Shown here in pieces: positions 1-9,003 of a DNA stretch of 64,000 nucleotides; the first letter of the stretch is position 1; each line of letters opens with the position of its first letter. The translations under genes were made by a program, and so were the position numbers. The DNA is from an uncultured Bacteroidales bacterium. GTDB taxonomy: Bacteria > Bacteroidota > Bacteroidia > Bacteroidales > F082. Under the pieces are notes generated by a model, which had not been told where the DNA came from, did no database searches, and saw nothing but the letters and a program-made list of their open reading frames with translations. The stretch is from contig CALBNV010000066.1 of NCBI GenBank assembly GCA_937896895.1, forward strand, positions 1-64,000, in the 5' to 3' direction.

Positions 1-149
1 AGGAGATTAGGAGTTTGAGGTGATTGAGGAGATTAGGAGTTTGAGGTGATTGAGGAGATTAGGAGTTTGAGGTGATTGAGGAGATTAGGAGTTTGAGGTG
101 ATTGAGGAGATTAGGAGTTTGAGGTGATTGAGGTGATTAGGAGTTTGAG
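1..149. repeat. 26-bp purine-rich tandem repeat
   Basis: Five perfect copies of a 26-bp unit that starts AGGAGATTAGGAGTTTGAGG and ends TGATTG run from 1 to 130, followed by a degraded partial copy to 149. The array starts at or before the window edge, so its true length is unknown. It lies beyond the 3' end of the adenine deaminase gene. The same words (GGAGATT, GGAGTTTGAGG) recur after the HMG-CoA reductase gene and after leuS. There are no spacers, so this is not a CRISPR array. Confidence 0.95.
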
Positions 150-198
150 TATTAATTCGTGAAAATTCGTGCAATTCGTGGTGAAATTTCGTGGTCTA
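150..198. repeat. ATTCGTGG-type low-complexity intergenic repeat
   Basis: Four spaced copies of the word TTCGTG (AATTCGTG, AATTCGTG, AATTCGTGG, TTTCGTGG) lie between the 26-bp array and the stop codon of the adenine deaminase gene. Closely similar runs occur at 7683-7704, 25228-25270 and 40068-40084, always outside genes. No hairpin or T-run is formed here. Confidence 0.7.
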
Positions 199-200
199 TA

Positions 201-1793
201 TCACTCTGCCAGCAGGTTCTCAAACCGGAACTTCTCTCCGTCGAAAAGTCCTTTGTCGCTGAGTTTCAACGACGGAATGACGAGTAACGCCATGAATGCC
301 ATCGTCATGAACGGTGCGTTGAGCGTCGTGCCGAGACGCTTTGCAAATCTATCGACATCTTTGTATGCCTCCGCGACCATGTGACCGTCGCCGTTGCTCA
401 TAAGTCCTGCCACAGGCATGGGCATCGTGGTGCAGATCTCCTTTGAATATGCGGTGATGCCGCCTTTATGCATAACTATCTGATTTACAGCGGCTGCCAT
501 CTCCTCATCGCTGCAACCGACAACGACAATATTATGGCTGTCGTGGGCGATGCTCGACGCCAAGGCTCCTCTCTTCAACCCGAAACCTTTGATGTAACCT
601 ACTGCCGGCTTCGACTTCTGGTACCTGTTTATCACCGCGATCTTCAAGATGTCGGTGTCGTGGCGGTCAACAACGATCTTGTTTGTGACCAATTGTCCGG
701 GGATGACTTCTATTGCGTTGACTTTCTTGCCGTTATCCTCAACGTAAAAGTCTTCTGCTGTGACAGGCTCCGCGTTGAAGTTGTTGATTGGAATTGTCGC
801 AAGATGTTTGAGTCTGCTTTCTCCGTTTTCGGCTACGACTTCGCCATTGATGAAAGTCTGCAACACATTGAAATTCTCGAAGTTGTCAATGACGATGAAG
901 TCAGCGGGGTCGTTTTTTTGCAGAAGGCCGACGTTCATTTTGTAATGTTCAACAGGTGCTGCTGTCGCCGCCTTGATTACGTCGAACTTGTCGTAACCCA
1001 ATGATATTGCTCGTTTTACCGAGTTGTTTATATGATGTTTGACGAGGTCATCTGGATGACAGTCGTCGGTGCAGAACATGACTTTGTCAGGGCAGATGTT
1101 GAGAAGCGGGACGAGGGCGTCGAAGTTTTTTGCCGCGCTGCCTTCGCGGATCAGGATTTTCATGCCGAGTTTGACCTTCTCAAGTGCCTCTTCAAGAGTG
1201 AAGCATTCGTGGTCGGTTGTGATGCCCGCCGATGCGTATTTCTTTGCGTCGTCGCCAGTCACGCCCGGTGCGTGTCCGTCGATGGGCTTGTTGTGACGTC
1301 TCGCGGCTTCGAGTTTCAGGTGAACCTCTTCGTCATTGAAGATGACACCAGGATAATTCATCATCTCGCCAAGGAAGTAGATGTCGTCCATCGCCATCAA
1401 TGTCTCGATGTCGTTGTGGTCGAGGACCGCGCCGGATGTCTCGAATGTCGTTGCCGGGACGCAGCTCGGCGCACCGAAATGGAATTTGAACGGGACGCGT
1501 TTGCCGTTGTCAATCATGAAACGCACTCCGTTGATACCTAACACGTTGGCTATCTCATGCGGGTCGCAGACCGCCCCGACGCTGCCGTGGACCACCGCCA
1601 TCCTCGCGAACTCCGACGGCACGAGCATCGAACTCTCGATGTGGATATGAGCGTCAACAAAGCCGGGCATGATGATGCGCGTCTCGTCGTTTTGCTCCTC
1701 AACGATGTCGGCAATCCTGCCGTTATCAACTGTAACAGTCCCCGGAAAAATCCTTTTCCCGACAACATCCATTATCTGACCAGAAATCTTCAT
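201..1793 (-). CDS. ade: adenine deaminase
   Basis: Hydrolytic deamination of adenine to hypoxanthine and ammonia in purine salvage; cytoplasmic, metal-dependent amidohydrolase. The 530-residue protein matches the usual Ade length. Visible motifs are GFVDAHIHIES (residues 44-54; the His-x-His metal ligands are 49 and 51), GAVCDPHE (73-80), a GHAPG segment, and CTDDCHPDDL in the second half. The open frame extends eight codons upstream to 1817, but those codons (MKVKKLKV) are simply a translated AAAGTTAAAAAGTT intergenic repeat, so the ATG at 1793 is preferred. The gene follows the Ig-like lipoprotein gene on the same strand after about 36 bp. Family assignment is firm; the start is inferred. 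Confidence 0.93.
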   Translation of the reverse strand: MKISGQIMDVVGKRIFPGTVTVDNGRIADIVEEQNDETRIIMPGFVDAHIHIESSMLVPSEFARMAVVHGSVGAVCDPHEIANVLGINGVRFMIDNGKRVPFKFHFGAPSCVPATTFETSGAVLDHNDIETLMAMDDIYFLGEMMNYPGVIFNDEEVHLKLEAARRHNKPIDGHAPGVTGDDAKKYASAGITTDHECFTLEEALEKVKLGMKILIREGSAAKNFDALVPLLNICPDKVMFCTDDCHPDDLVKHHINNSVKRAISLGYDKFDVIKAATAAPVEHYKMNVGLLQKNDPADFIVIDNFENFNVLQTFINGEVVAENGESRLKHLATIPINNFNAEPVTAEDFYVEDNGKKVNAIEVIPGQLVTNKIVVDRHDTDILKIAVINRYQKSKPAVGYIKGFGLKRGALASSIAHDSHNIVVVGCSDEEMAAAVNQIVMHKGGITAYSKEICTTMPMPVAGLMSNGDGHMVAEAYKDVDRFAKRLGTTLNAPFMTMAFMALLVIPSLKLSDKGLFDGEKFRFENLLAE

Positions 1794-1829
1794 CACTTTT
1801 AACTTTTTAACTTTCAAACTTTTAACTTT

Positions 1830-3554
1830 TTAAGGCTTCCAAGGTTCGTCCAAGTCGATGTCCCAGTTGGCTTTGACCTCGAGTTCTGTCTTGTAAAAAA
1901 CCACTTTCTCTGGCTGTATCTTCTTGATGTAATTGCCCGGACTCCACATTCCGTTTGAGTCGGAGTCCAAAATCGCTTTCAATTTATATTTTCCTGCATC
2001 AAGGTATTCAAACTCAATCTCTTGCGTCTCTTTAATGACTTTGCTTTGAAGGATTTTGTCGCCGCTTAACAGTTGTATTACCACTTGCGGCACGTTTTCG
2101 GGCACTTCTACAGTGATGTAAATGTTGCCGTATTGCGATAATTCCGGCACTGTGATGTCTAATTTTGTAGTGTCGTTCGTCAATCCGCGGACTCCGAAAA
2201 AGACCGAATCCGGGCTGATAATTTTGTATTTTCCTTCCGGCTTGAATGTTTTCTCGACTTTATATTTGAAACCGTACTCATCGTATTTTGTAAACCGTAA
2301 ATCATTGAAAATGGTATCTTTACCATCAATAAACCACATCGTGTCACGCATCTTCACATCAACAATCGGTTCCTTGAACGAGAGGATGAGCGGCTGTTCA
2401 GGTCTCAGTTTCCCGCCTTTTGCGTTGTTCAAAACCTCAAGCCGTTTGACTGTCTCCTCGTCTTTCGCCTTGCGTCTGTTAGGCTTCACAGAAGCACGGG
2501 GCTTCAGGCTGTAATGTGTCGTGTCGCTGATAGTGTCGTAACTCATGCTGACCCACAGACTGTCTTTCACCGGCGTGAAATAGAATGAGACAGTGTCTTT
2601 TCTTGGTGAAAACACTTTCATGACATTGAAGCTGTCGGGCAGTTCTTCACAAATGCTAAGATTCACATTGTCAGTAGGATAGCGGAATGCAAAACGCAAT
2701 AGCCCGTCTTCAACGAGTTCTTTCTTGAAAACTTTCTGCACCGAATCCTCTTGGACAAAAGTTCGTATTTGATATTTTAAAGTGTCGTCTGAATCTTGTT
2801 TTGCGATTATTGAGTCTGTTGCCGTTGTGTCAATAACAGGTTGACTTACAGGAATATACAGCGGTTTGACCATTTCTGGATAAAACCCGATTTCTTCATT
2901 TGGAAGGTCAAACAGCATGTTGGAGTTTGCGTCCTTCAAGACGAAAAGGAGGTAGTTTTTGTCGGCGAGACCTGTGAAGGAGAAATCGCCTTTCTTGCTT
3001 GTTTTTGTCACATAGTTTGGCGTCACAAAAAACGGAAGCGAGTCGAGTGGGATAGTGTCGTTTTCGTCGGCGTAAAGCATGACGTAAAAGTCTTCGCATT
3101 CCTTCAGGGTTTCCGCCGAGACTGCTTTCCCGCCCAATGAAAGTGAATCGACGGCATCGCCAGTTGAAAACGTGAACACGTAGTCTTTCAATAAGTTACC
3201 TTCATGCAAATCCTTTATCGCCGACCCGAAATTGATGGAATATGTCGTCTCAGGCTTCAGGTCTTCCTCGAATTTTATGGTGAGTGTCTTTCCGCTGAGA
3301 CGATATGTCGGCGATTTTTTCTGCGGCGGTGAAATCAGGATGTTCTTGTTTGCGTTGTCAAGCGTGACGTACTCGTCGAAGGTGATGTGAAATGTCTTGC
3401 CACTGACATTTCTCGAAGAGTTTTCGGGATTGGTTTCCACGACAACTGGAGGGAAAACGTCTTTTGGACCTCCGCTCGGAGAGACAGCATTCGCGCAGCC
3501 ATTGATAATCAATGCTAAAGCAAACAAGAGTATGTAATATATGCTTTTTTTCAT
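1830..3554 (-). CDS. Ig-like domain lipoprotein
   Basis: A 574-residue exported lipoprotein: a hydrophobic signal ends in a lipobox (LIINGC) with acylation expected at Cys20. An SPSGGPKDVFPP stretch follows, and then a bacterial Ig-like (BIG_5-type) domain at about residues 35-130 (TNPENSSRNV, ITFDEYV, LKPETTYSINFG). The rest is beta-rich and ends in a DSDSNGMWSPGNY segment. The layout is that of a common Bacteroidota surface or periplasmic protein family of unknown role. The start codon sits only four bases after a TATTTTTG promoter element, so the mRNA may be leaderless. The function of the C-terminal 400 residues is not recognised. Confidence 0.8.
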   Translation of the reverse strand: MKKSIYYILLFALALIINGCANAVSPSGGPKDVFPPVVVETNPENSSRNVSGKTFHITFDEYVTLDNANKNILISPPQKKSPTYRLSGKTLTIKFEEDLKPETTYSINFGSAIKDLHEGNLLKDYVFTFSTGDAVDSLSLGGKAVSAETLKECEDFYVMLYADENDTIPLDSLPFFVTPNYVTKTSKKGDFSFTGLADKNYLLFVLKDANSNMLFDLPNEEIGFYPEMVKPLYIPVSQPVIDTTATDSIIAKQDSDDTLKYQIRTFVQEDSVQKVFKKELVEDGLLRFAFRYPTDNVNLSICEELPDSFNVMKVFSPRKDTVSFYFTPVKDSLWVSMSYDTISDTTHYSLKPRASVKPNRRKAKDEETVKRLEVLNNAKGGKLRPEQPLILSFKEPIVDVKMRDTMWFIDGKDTIFNDLRFTKYDEYGFKYKVEKTFKPEGKYKIISPDSVFFGVRGLTNDTTKLDITVPELSQYGNIYITVEVPENVPQVVIQLLSGDKILQSKVIKETQEIEFEYLDAGKYKLKAILDSDSNGMWSPGNYIKKIQPEKVVFYKTELEVKANWDIDLDEPWKP

Positions 3555-3558
3555 GCCG

Positions 3559-3566
3559 CAAAAATA
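3559..3566 (-). promoter_or_regulatory. Bacteroidota -7 element (TATTTTTG) for the Ig-like lipoprotein
   Basis: On the minus strand TATTTTTG matches the Bacteroidota consensus TAnnTTTG. Only CGGC separates it from the ATG at 3554, which places the expected transcript start at or next to the start codon. No clear -33 TTTG is seen. Confidence 0.55.
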
Positions 3567-3602
3567 GTAAAAAAAAACGAACTTCCGTAAGCTGAAATTG
3601 TG

Positions 3603-3610
3603 TATTTTTG
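3603..3610 (+). promoter_or_regulatory. Bacteroidota -7 element (TATTTTTG) for the beta-helix gene
   Basis: TATTTTTG lies 21 bp before the chosen ATG at 3632 and 36 bp from the oppositely oriented element at 3559-3566, giving a compact divergent promoter pair. A -33 box is not obvious. Confidence 0.55.
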
Positions 3611-3631
3611 ACGATTAAAAAATCAGGTATT

Positions 3632-5239
3632 ATGCGTAAAGTTTTATTTTTATTTGTCGCGGTGTTTTTTGCTTTTTTTTCAAACAATGTAAACGCCCAA
3701 ATTACTGAAGTTTCTGACGAACAAAATGGCACGTGGAATGGTACAATTATGCTTATGGGTGATGTATATGTCACTGATAATCTGACTATTGAGCCTGGGA
3801 CGCATGTTCTTTCCTCGAAGAATTTCAGCATTAATGTGGAAGGTGTGCTGAACGCGGAGGGCACAGCCGACAATATGATAACTTTTTCCGTCGCCGATAC
3901 GACAGGATTCGCTGATTATGAAATACTTAACGGCGGATGGGGCGGCATTGAGTTCAGAAAAAGCGGCGATGTCGTCTTGAAATATTGTGATTTCTCATAC
4001 GGCAAGACTCCGCTCGGCGGCAACGGCGCAAATATCAGGTTCATCAGTGTTCAAAACGCCAAGGTGCACAACTGCGTGTTTCACGACAATATCTTCCGCG
4101 CGAAAGGCGGTGGAATCTATGCGTCACATTCAAATGTTGAAGTCGTTGACTGTGAGGCATATAACAACCAAGGCTATGGTTATGACGGCAGCTATACATA
4201 CGGCGGCGGGTTCTTCTTCATCAACTGCGATGTCGTCGTCGAAAACATCGTCTCGCATGACAACTATCTGCCTGCCGGCTACGGCGGTGGCTGCAGCTTC
4301 GACAGCTGCAACGTGGTACTGAATAAGGCTGTCTTCTATAACAACTTTGCGACAAACGGCGGCGGACTCGGACTCCAGCGAAGCAAACATCTTGATGTGA
4401 AAATGTCGAACGTCTTGGCCTACAATAACGAAGTGATACATTATGGCGGCGGGATGGCGATGGCGACGGCAAGTCCGGAACTCACCAATTTCACCCTTGT
4501 TGAAAATATCTGCGGTGGTGGCGGCGGTGCAGGCATGCAAATATCTTTCGAGTCTGACCCAATTATCAATAACTCAATCATTTACGGAAACCATGCCAAA
4601 TATACTGATCTTTCCGGCAATGAATATGAATATTACTACGGCTCGCAGATCTGGCTCTGGGGCGACGACAACTGGCCGCTGTTCCAAAATGGAAATGTTC
4701 AATACGGCCTCGACTCGATTTTCCATAATCCTGATTTCTTCACCGAAGAATACTATCGCGACATGATAAATGAAGATCCTTTGTTTGTGGACGCTGATAA
4801 TCATGACTTTAGGCTGACTGAAAACAGCCCGTGCGTCGATTCCGGATTGGCCGACATGACCGGCTGTTTCGTTCCGGAGACTGACCTTCAAGGCGGTCCG
4901 CGTATCTACAACGGCAGAATTGATATGGGCTGCTACGAACTGAGCGATTATGGAGTGAATGAGGTCGAAAATAATGACAATGATGTCATAGTCTCTCCTA
5001 ATCCAATGAATGACAATAGCTTATGCGTGATTAATATAGACAGAACGGCAAACGCGGTCATTCGTCTTGTTTCGCTCGATGGCAGGGAGACAAACAAGAA
5101 GGTCTATCAAAACCTCATTCCTGGTGAAAACGTCATTCCGCTTGGCGAGCTTGTCCGCGATGTTGAAAAAGCAAACAGGATTTATTTGTTAATCATTGAT
5201 ACTCAAGATGATAGATATTGCAAGAAGGTGATTTACTGA
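3632..5239 (+). CDS. secreted right-handed beta-helix protein with T9SS sorting domain
   Basis: A 535-residue exported protein. A signal peptide (MRKVLFLFVAVFFAFFSNNVNA, cleavage before Q) is followed by repeated short beta-strand turns rich in Gly/Asn (NGGWGGIEF, GGGIYASHSNVEV, YGGGFFFINCDVVVE, NGGGLGLQRS), typical of a parallel beta-helix of the pectate-lyase/polymorphic-outer-membrane type. A 'DPLFVDADNHDFRLTENSPC' block closes the helix. The last roughly 80 residues (VSPNPMND ... YCKKVIY) form a type A T9SS sorting domain, so the protein should cross the outer membrane by T9SS. The frame opens eight codons earlier, but the ATG at 3632 starts the signal peptide. The stop is one base from the next gene. 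The substrate or ligand is unknown. Confidence 0.85.
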   Translation: MRKVLFLFVAVFFAFFSNNVNAQITEVSDEQNGTWNGTIMLMGDVYVTDNLTIEPGTHVLSSKNFSINVEGVLNAEGTADNMITFSVADTTGFADYEILNGGWGGIEFRKSGDVVLKYCDFSYGKTPLGGNGANIRFISVQNAKVHNCVFHDNIFRAKGGGIYASHSNVEVVDCEAYNNQGYGYDGSYTYGGGFFFINCDVVVENIVSHDNYLPAGYGGGCSFDSCNVVLNKAVFYNNFATNGGGLGLQRSKHLDVKMSNVLAYNNEVIHYGGGMAMATASPELTNFTLVENICGGGGGAGMQISFESDPIINNSIIYGNHAKYTDLSGNEYEYYYGSQIWLWGDDNWPLFQNGNVQYGLDSIFHNPDFFTEEYYRDMINEDPLFVDADNHDFRLTENSPCVDSGLADMTGCFVPETDLQGGPRIYNGRIDMGCYELSDYGVNEVENNDNDVIVSPNPMNDNSLCVINIDRTANAVIRLVSLDGRETNKKVYQNLIPGENVIPLGELVRDVEKANRIYLLIIDTQDDRYCKKVIY

Positions 5240-5240
5240 T

Positions 5241-7691
5241 ATGAACATTTTTTTTACTGAAAACAAAAAGACTCTTGGCGTTGTCCTTTGCATCGTCGTA
5301 TTTGCTTTGATAACGTTGGTTTATTTTTCTCCGATAATCCAGGGGAAACGCATCAAACAGCATGATGTTGAGATGCACAAGGGAATGTCGCAGGAAATCG
5401 TTGATTATAAGGCGAAAACAGGAGAACAGAGTCTTTGGACAAACTCAATGTTCGGCGGAATGCCCGCGTGGAACATCAGCGTGCAGCAAGACAGCAACCT
5501 GATGAACTACGTTCACAAACTGCTGAATGTCGGCTTCCCACATCCTTTCGGAGCCGTTTTCGTCAGCATGTTGGGCTTTTTCATCTTGCTTTTGGTACTC
5601 GGATGCAAAACCGGTGTCAGTTTTGTCGGCGCACTCGCGTATGGCCTCACCTCGTACCTTTTTATTATAATCGGTGCGGGGCATAACTCAAAGGCGATGG
5701 CGATGGCTTACATGGCACCTGTTATTGCCGGTATCTTATTGACTTACAAAGGGAAATATCTCTGGGGCTCTGTGCTGACTGCAATTTCACTCGCCCTCGA
5801 AGTCCGTGCCGGACACCTTCAAATCACTTATTATCTGCTGCTGATTGTGGTATGTCTGGTAATCGCCGAGTTCGTCGAAACGGTAAAAACGAAAAAATAT
5901 CTTGAATTTTTCAAGGCGAGCGGCATCTTGGCCTGTGTCGCAATTATCGCCATAATGACTTGCACCACAACGCTTTACGCAAATTATGAGTTTGGAAAAG
6001 AAACGATGCGTGGCAAGCCTGTCTTGACAAAAGACGTTGAGAATCAGACCAATGGTCTCGACCGCGATTACGTCACACAGTGGAGTTACGGAATAGGGGA
6101 GACCTGGAGCCTGATGATACCTAATGTAAAAGGTGGCGCTTCGGCATATATCGGCGGCAAAAACGAAGCCCTTGACGCTGCCGACCCACGTTTCCGCTCC
6201 GCCATAGCGCAACAGAGCGCCTACTGGGGCGACCAGCCTGGCACAAGCGGCCCCGTCTATGTCGGCGCAATAGTGTGCTTCCTCTTCGTCCTCGGACTTT
6301 TCATCGTGAAAGGCAAATACAAATGGGCGCTCCTCGCCGCGACGGTGCTTTCGATACTTCTAAGCTGGGGCAAGAATTTCATGGGATTCACAAATTTCTT
6401 CCTTGATTATGTGCCTGGTTATAACAAATTCCGCGCAGTATCAATGACTTTGGTCATTGCCGAGGTGTGCATGCCGCTGCTCGCTTTCCTCGCCTTGGCG
6501 GAAATGTTCAGGAATCCTGATGCGCTGAAGAAAAACATGAGGTATTTCTGGATCTCACTCGGAATAACAGGCGGTTTGTGTCTGTTGTTCTATGCTTTGC
6601 CACAGACGTTCTTCAGTTTCCTGAACAAGGGCGAAGCCTCTCAGTTCCAGCAACTTGCGAAAGGACAGGACGGTGCGATGTACCAGATGTTCGCCACTCA
6701 ACTCGAAAATGTCCGTGTTGCCATCTTCAGGAAAGACGCCTTGCGTAGCTTCTTCTTCATCGCTGTCGCCGCTTTGGTTATCCTGCTGAATGTCAAAGGC
6801 AAAATGAAGACAAACATGATGTTCGCAACGCTGGCGGTTTTCGTCGTCGCCGATATGCTGACAATCGACAAGCGTTATCTGAATGACGGCAATTTCATCG
6901 ATAAGCGAAAATTCGACAAGCCATTCATAATGAGCGAGATAGATAAGCAAATTTTGAATGATAAGTCGCTAAATTATCGTGTGATAAATCTTGCGACAAA
7001 CACTTTCAACGATGCAAGTACGTCTTATTTCCATAAGTCGGTCGGCGGCTATCATGGTGCGAAACTGCGTCGTTATCAAGATGTTATAAATCAATATCTG
7101 TCAAACACGGGTGACGATAGTTTCTTCAAGGTGCTTAACATGTTGAATACCAAATATATAATTTATTCGAGAGATAACAAACTGTCTTATTATCCGAATA
7201 TTGAGGCTTTCGGAAACGCCTGGATTGTCGGTGATATTCAATGGGTTGCGACACCAAATGCCGAAATTGACGCCATCGCCGCGACAGATGTGAAAAATGT
7301 GGCGATCGTCAATGAGGAGTTTAAGGATTTGGTCGGGGACTTCATGGCGACCCCTGCGGAAGGAACAATCAAACTCGTTGATTATAAACCGAATCAGCTG
7401 ACGTATAACTTCGATTCGTCAAAAGACGAGTTGGTTGTCTTCTCCGAAATCTGGACCAAGAAAGGCTGGACAATGAAGATTGACGGTGTCGAAAGCCCGC
7501 TGTTCCGTTCCGACTATATTCTTCGTTCAGCAGTCATTCCGGCTGGCCAACACGAAATCGTAATGCGTTATGAACCAAGTATCTGGAAGGTTGGAAACAC
7601 AATTCAGCTCATAACATCATTGTTGTTGCTGGTTGGTCTGGCATTGGCACTATACATTGCTTTCAGGAAAAAAACCATTAAAGATTCGTGA
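5241..7691 (+). CDS. YfhO family polytopic membrane protein
   Basis: An 816-residue inner-membrane protein. It starts with one membrane segment (residues about 10-30), then a soluble loop with SLWTNSMFGGMPAW, then about ten hydrophobic segments to residue about 530, a soluble domain with the family marker MLNTKYII, and a final helix near 785-805 before a KKK tail. This is the YfhO layout, a GT-C-like family linked in other bacteria to glycosylation of cell-surface polymers. It overlaps functionally and spatially with three downstream glycosyltransferase genes, which supports a role in surface glycan assembly (inference). The stop codon TGA is formed inside an ATTCGTGAGATTCGTGG repeat that also spans the gap to the next gene. 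Confidence 0.85.
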   Translation: MNIFFTENKKTLGVVLCIVVFALITLVYFSPIIQGKRIKQHDVEMHKGMSQEIVDYKAKTGEQSLWTNSMFGGMPAWNISVQQDSNLMNYVHKLLNVGFPHPFGAVFVSMLGFFILLLVLGCKTGVSFVGALAYGLTSYLFIIIGAGHNSKAMAMAYMAPVIAGILLTYKGKYLWGSVLTAISLALEVRAGHLQITYYLLLIVVCLVIAEFVETVKTKKYLEFFKASGILACVAIIAIMTCTTTLYANYEFGKETMRGKPVLTKDVENQTNGLDRDYVTQWSYGIGETWSLMIPNVKGGASAYIGGKNEALDAADPRFRSAIAQQSAYWGDQPGTSGPVYVGAIVCFLFVLGLFIVKGKYKWALLAATVLSILLSWGKNFMGFTNFFLDYVPGYNKFRAVSMTLVIAEVCMPLLAFLALAEMFRNPDALKKNMRYFWISLGITGGLCLLFYALPQTFFSFLNKGEASQFQQLAKGQDGAMYQMFATQLENVRVAIFRKDALRSFFFIAVAALVILLNVKGKMKTNMMFATLAVFVVADMLTIDKRYLNDGNFIDKRKFDKPFIMSEIDKQILNDKSLNYRVINLATNTFNDASTSYFHKSVGGYHGAKLRRYQDVINQYLSNTGDDSFFKVLNMLNTKYIIYSRDNKLSYYPNIEAFGNAWIVGDIQWVATPNAEIDAIAATDVKNVAIVNEEFKDLVGDFMATPAEGTIKLVDYKPNQLTYNFDSSKDELVVFSEIWTKKGWTMKIDGVESPLFRSDYILRSAVIPAGQHEIVMRYEPSIWKVGNTIQLITSLLLLVGLALALYIAFRKKTIKDS

Positions 7692-7704
7692 GATTCGTGG
7701 TGAA

Positions 7705-9003
7705 ATGAGACGTGTCCTGATAATCACATATTACTGGCCTCCGTCAGGTGGTTCCGGCGTTCAGCGTTGGCTGAAGATGTCGAAGTATCTGCCTGAAAAC
7801 GGTTGGCAACCCGTGGTTTACACCGCCGAAAACGCAGAATATCCTGTGGAAGACCCGTCACTGCAAAACGATGTCGCACCAGAAACGGAGGTCATCCGGC
7901 AGCCTATAGTCGAACCTTACGATTTTTACAAGAAATTCCTCGGAATTAAGAAAAACGAGAAAGTCAAGGCCGGGTTCATCAACGAAGGGAAAAAGAAATC
8001 AGGCTGGAAGGAAAAGCTAAGTGTTTGGATACGAGGCAATTTCTTTATCCCGGACGCCCGCTGCTGGTGGGTCAGACCGTCGGTGAAGTTCCTGTCGAGG
8101 TATCTGAAAGAACATCCTGTTGACGCAATCGTTTCAACCGGTCCGCCACATTCGATGCACTTGATAGCCAAGGCTTTACATAAAAAAATGCACATCCCTT
8201 GGGTCGCCGATTTCCGTGACCCGTGGACTGACATCGATTTTTATCACGACTTGAAACTGACAAGATGCGCCGACAGAAAGCATCATCGTCTTGAGAAACA
8301 GGTGCTCACAGAGGCGTCGAAGGTCGTGACTGTGGGTTGGGATTGCGCGAAAGGCCTTGAAAATCATGGGGCTGAAAATGTGCATGTAATCACAAACGGC
8401 TTTGATGATGTTCCGGAAAATGGCATCACAGAACAAAGCCAACCGGATGACGTTTTCACCATGTCGCACATCGGGATTATCGGCGCGAATCGTAATCCCG
8501 AAAAGTTCTGGGAAGCTGTCGGTGAAATTGACATTCCTGATTTTAAAATCCGGCTGATTGGGCAAACCGACAATTCTGTCATTGAGTCAATAAAGAAAAA
8601 CAATATCGAGAAATTTGTCGAGATAATTCCATATATTCCTCATAATCAAGTTGTTGAAGAACAACGGAAATCGCACGTGTTGTTGCTGTTCGTCAACAAC
8701 ACACCGAATGCGAAAGGTGTCTTGACAGGAAAGTTGTTTGAATATCTTGCGAGCGGAAGGCCTGTCTTGGCAGTCGGCCCCGAAGACGGCGACTCGGCGA
8801 AAATCATCAGTGAGACAGATTCCGGCATCGTTGTTGACTTCGATGACAAGGAAAAGATGAAGTCTGTGATAATGGATTTTTATCAGAAATATAAAGACAA
8901 TCAGTTGGTTACGAAACGAAGTGAATCAGTGGAGAGGTTCTCAAGAAGGAATCTCGCAAAGGAATATGTCCAACTTTTGAATCAAACAATAGCTAATGGT
9001 TGA
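7705..9003 (+). CDS. glycosyltransferase family 4 protein
   Basis: A 432-residue predicted cytoplasmic GT-B glycosyltransferase. The N-terminus MRRVLIITYYWPPSGGSGVQRW is the standard GT4 opening with the glycine-rich loop. WVADFRDPW marks the acceptor domain, and the donor domain has LTGKLFEYLASGRPVLAVG with the conserved Glu of the E-x7-E region. The frame is open to 7633, but that part overlaps the end of the YfhO gene, and the ATG at 7705 gives the canonical N-terminus. The 13-bp gap to the previous stop is made of the ATTCGTGG repeat. It is co-oriented and overlapping with the next glycosyltransferase. The sugar specificity cannot be read from the sequence. Confidence 0.88.
   Translation: MRRVLIITYYWPPSGGSGVQRWLKMSKYLPENGWQPVVYTAENAEYPVEDPSLQNDVAPETEVIRQPIVEPYDFYKKFLGIKKNEKVKAGFINEGKKKSGWKEKLSVWIRGNFFIPDARCWWVRPSVKFLSRYLKEHPVDAIVSTGPPHSMHLIAKALHKKMHIPWVADFRDPWTDIDFYHDLKLTRCADRKHHRLEKQVLTEASKVVTVGWDCAKGLENHGAENVHVITNGFDDVPENGITEQSQPDDVFTMSHIGIIGANRNPEKFWEAVGEIDIPDFKIRLIGQTDNSVIESIKKNNIEKFVEIIPYIPHNQVVEEQRKSHVLLLFVNNTPNAKGVLTGKLFEYLASGRPVLAVGPEDGDSAKIISETDSGIVVDFDDKEKMKSVIMDFYQKYKDNQLVTKRSESVERFSRRNLAKEYVQLLNQTIANG

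Noticed and set aside
1..149. CRISPR array at the window start
   Set aside because: The 26-bp units are contiguous, with no spacers, and there are no cas genes.
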